DNA from: Actinomycetota bacterium | GTDB lineage: Bacteria > Actinomycetota > Acidimicrobiia > Acidimicrobiales > JACDEA01 | Length of the DNA: 6,996 nt | Direction of reading: 5' to 3' | NCBI GenBank assembly: GCA_013816725.1 | Contig: JACDEA010000116.1 | Location: 1 to 6,996, forward strand | Part shown: positions 6,358 through 6,996 of the stretch, in pieces | Layout of the letters: every line of letters starts with the position of its first letter | Numbering within the stretch: position 1 is the stretch's first letter | Notes under the pieces: model-generated | Databases searched by the model: none | Told to the model about the DNA's origin: nothing | Seen by the model: only the letters and a program-made list of their open reading frames with translations | Made by a program: the position numbers and the translations under genes

Positions 6358-6408
6358 CATTCTGGAGGCAATAAGTCGCCAAATCAGCGACTCATTGCCT
6401 CCAGAATG
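6358..6408. repeat. 51-base inverted repeat between thiO and the MFS gene
   Basis: Arms 6358-6379 and 6387-6408 are 22 bases each and pair at 21 positions. The exception is A6373/C6393, which becomes a G-U wobble in minus-strand RNA. The seven-base loop is CAAATCA. One arm has GGAGG (6364-6368) and the other the complementary CCTCC (6398-6402). The right arm ends in the transporter ATG (6406-6408). There is no T-run after either arm, so a factor-independent terminator is unlikely. It could be an operator for a dimeric repressor acting on both genes, an RNA hairpin covering starts, or a short palindromic mobile-like element. No promoter hexamers could be called confidently in the gap. Confidence 0.9.
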
Positions 6409-6996
6409 AGCGGTGTGTGGGGACCGGAGCGACGGGGGCTGACGATCGGGCTGGTCATGACCGTCACGCTGATCGCGTTCGAGGGCCTGGCCGTGGCCAC
6501 GATCATGCCGGCGGTCCGCAGCGACCTGGGCGGGATCCGCCTGTACGGCTGGGCATTCAGCGCCTTCTTCCTCGCCAGCCTGGTCAGCACGGTTCTCGCC
6601 GGCCGGGCCGCCGATCGACAGGGCGTCGGCCGCCCTTTCACGCTCGGTGTCGGGTTCTTCGCCGCCGGCCTCGCCGTCGGCGCGCTGGCGCCGTCGATGT
6701 TCGTTCTCGTGATCGGCCGGACGGTGCAGGGCCTCGGCGCCGGCGCCGTTTCCGCCGCCGCGGTGACCACGGTGGCCCGCGGCTACCCGCCCGACCTGCG
6801 GCCGCGGATGTTCGCCTTGATGTCGACCGCGTGGGTCGTGCCCGGCCTGGTGGGCCCGGCGTTGAGCGCGGTGATCGCCGAGACGGTCGGGTGGCGCTGG
6901 GTGTTCGCCGGGCTGCTGCCGTTGCTCGCGGTCTCGGGCTCCATCGCGGTGCCGCGGTTGCGCCTACTCGGCCCGGTTACCGGCGATGGCCCAGAT
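6406..6996 (+). CDS. MFS transporter, DHA-type, N-terminal part (runs off window)
   Basis: The 197 visible residues form the first half of a major facilitator family proton-driven exporter in the cytoplasmic membrane. Hydrophobic segments lie at about 11-36, 46-65, 79-98, 99-123, 136-158 and 166-184, matching six helices. Motif A is GRAADRQGVGRPF (66-78) between helices 2 and 3. A motif-B-like RTVQGLGAGA is at 105-114, and the GWRWVF (162-167) is frequent in DHA2 drug exporters. Start ATG 6406 is inside the right arm of the palindrome and has no ribosome-binding sequence before it, so a leaderless message is possible; GTG 6415 is an alternative. It is transcribed away from thiO. The substrate cannot be read from the sequence. 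Confidence 0.92.
   Translation, partial: MSGVWGPERRGLTIGLVMTVTLIAFEGLAVATIMPAVRSDLGGIRLYGWAFSAFFLASLVSTVLAGRAADRQGVGRPFTLGVGFFAAGLAVGALAPSMFVLVIGRTVQGLGAGAVSAAAVTTVARGYPPDLRPRMFALMSTAWVVPGLVGPALSAVIAETVGWRWVFAGLLPLLAVSGSIAVPRLRLLGPVTGDGPD

Noticed and set aside
6358..6408. Factor-independent terminator
   Set aside because: The hairpin is long, but neither side has a T-run, and both flanking genes point away from it, so no transcript ends here.
6384..6770. Minus-strand open frame opposite the transporter
   Set aside because: It is Pro/Arg/Thr-rich antisense of clear MFS helices and motifs, with no family resemblance.
1..6996. tRNA, rRNA, CRISPR array, insertion sequence or phage genes
   Set aside because: I saw no cloverleaf-like sequence, no regularly spaced repeats and no transposase or integrase motifs. 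The window is almost fully explained by metabolic genes.

Overview
The window looks like chromosomal DNA from a high-GC actinobacterium. Nearly every codon ends in G or C, GTG starts are frequent and genes are packed end to end. The order E3, E2, LipB, LipA recalls the dlaT-lipB-lipA neighbourhood of mycobacteria and streptomycetes. The paralogue details would fit a deep-branching group such as Acidimicrobiia, but that placement is an impression, not a measurement.

Layout: from about 6341 down to 1 a single minus-strand operon runs thiO (5364-6341), thiS (5167-5367), thiG (4389-5165), a 29-residue membrane-protein ORF (4298-4387), lpd/E3 (2894-4282), a 2-oxoacid dehydrogenase E2 (1473-2894), then one continuous LipB-LipA reading frame (1473 to past the left edge). 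Junctions overlap by 1-4 bases or are separated by 1-15 bases. On the plus strand a divergent MFS transporter gene begins at 6406 and runs off the right edge. The only non-coding stretch of note is the 64-base divergent gap. It is largely filled by a 51-base inverted repeat that also contains the transporter start codon.

How the genes fit together: ThiO (glycine oxidation), ThiS (sulfur carrier) and ThiG (ring formation) make the thiazole half of thiamine. Thiamine diphosphate is the cofactor of the E1 component of 2-oxoacid dehydrogenases. Lpd and E2 are the other two components. LipB and LipA build the lipoyl group on the E2 lipoyl domain. The operon therefore encodes two of the three complex components and supplies two of its cofactors. 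No E1 gene is in the window.

Most notable points: LipB and LipA are fused in one frame, with no stop between the octanoyltransferase and radical-SAM domains. There is an unannotated-size single-span membrane protein between thiG and lpd. The E2 linker carries 13 successive A-ending codons. A long palindrome lies between the divergent genes, where a TPP riboswitch might have been expected but is absent.
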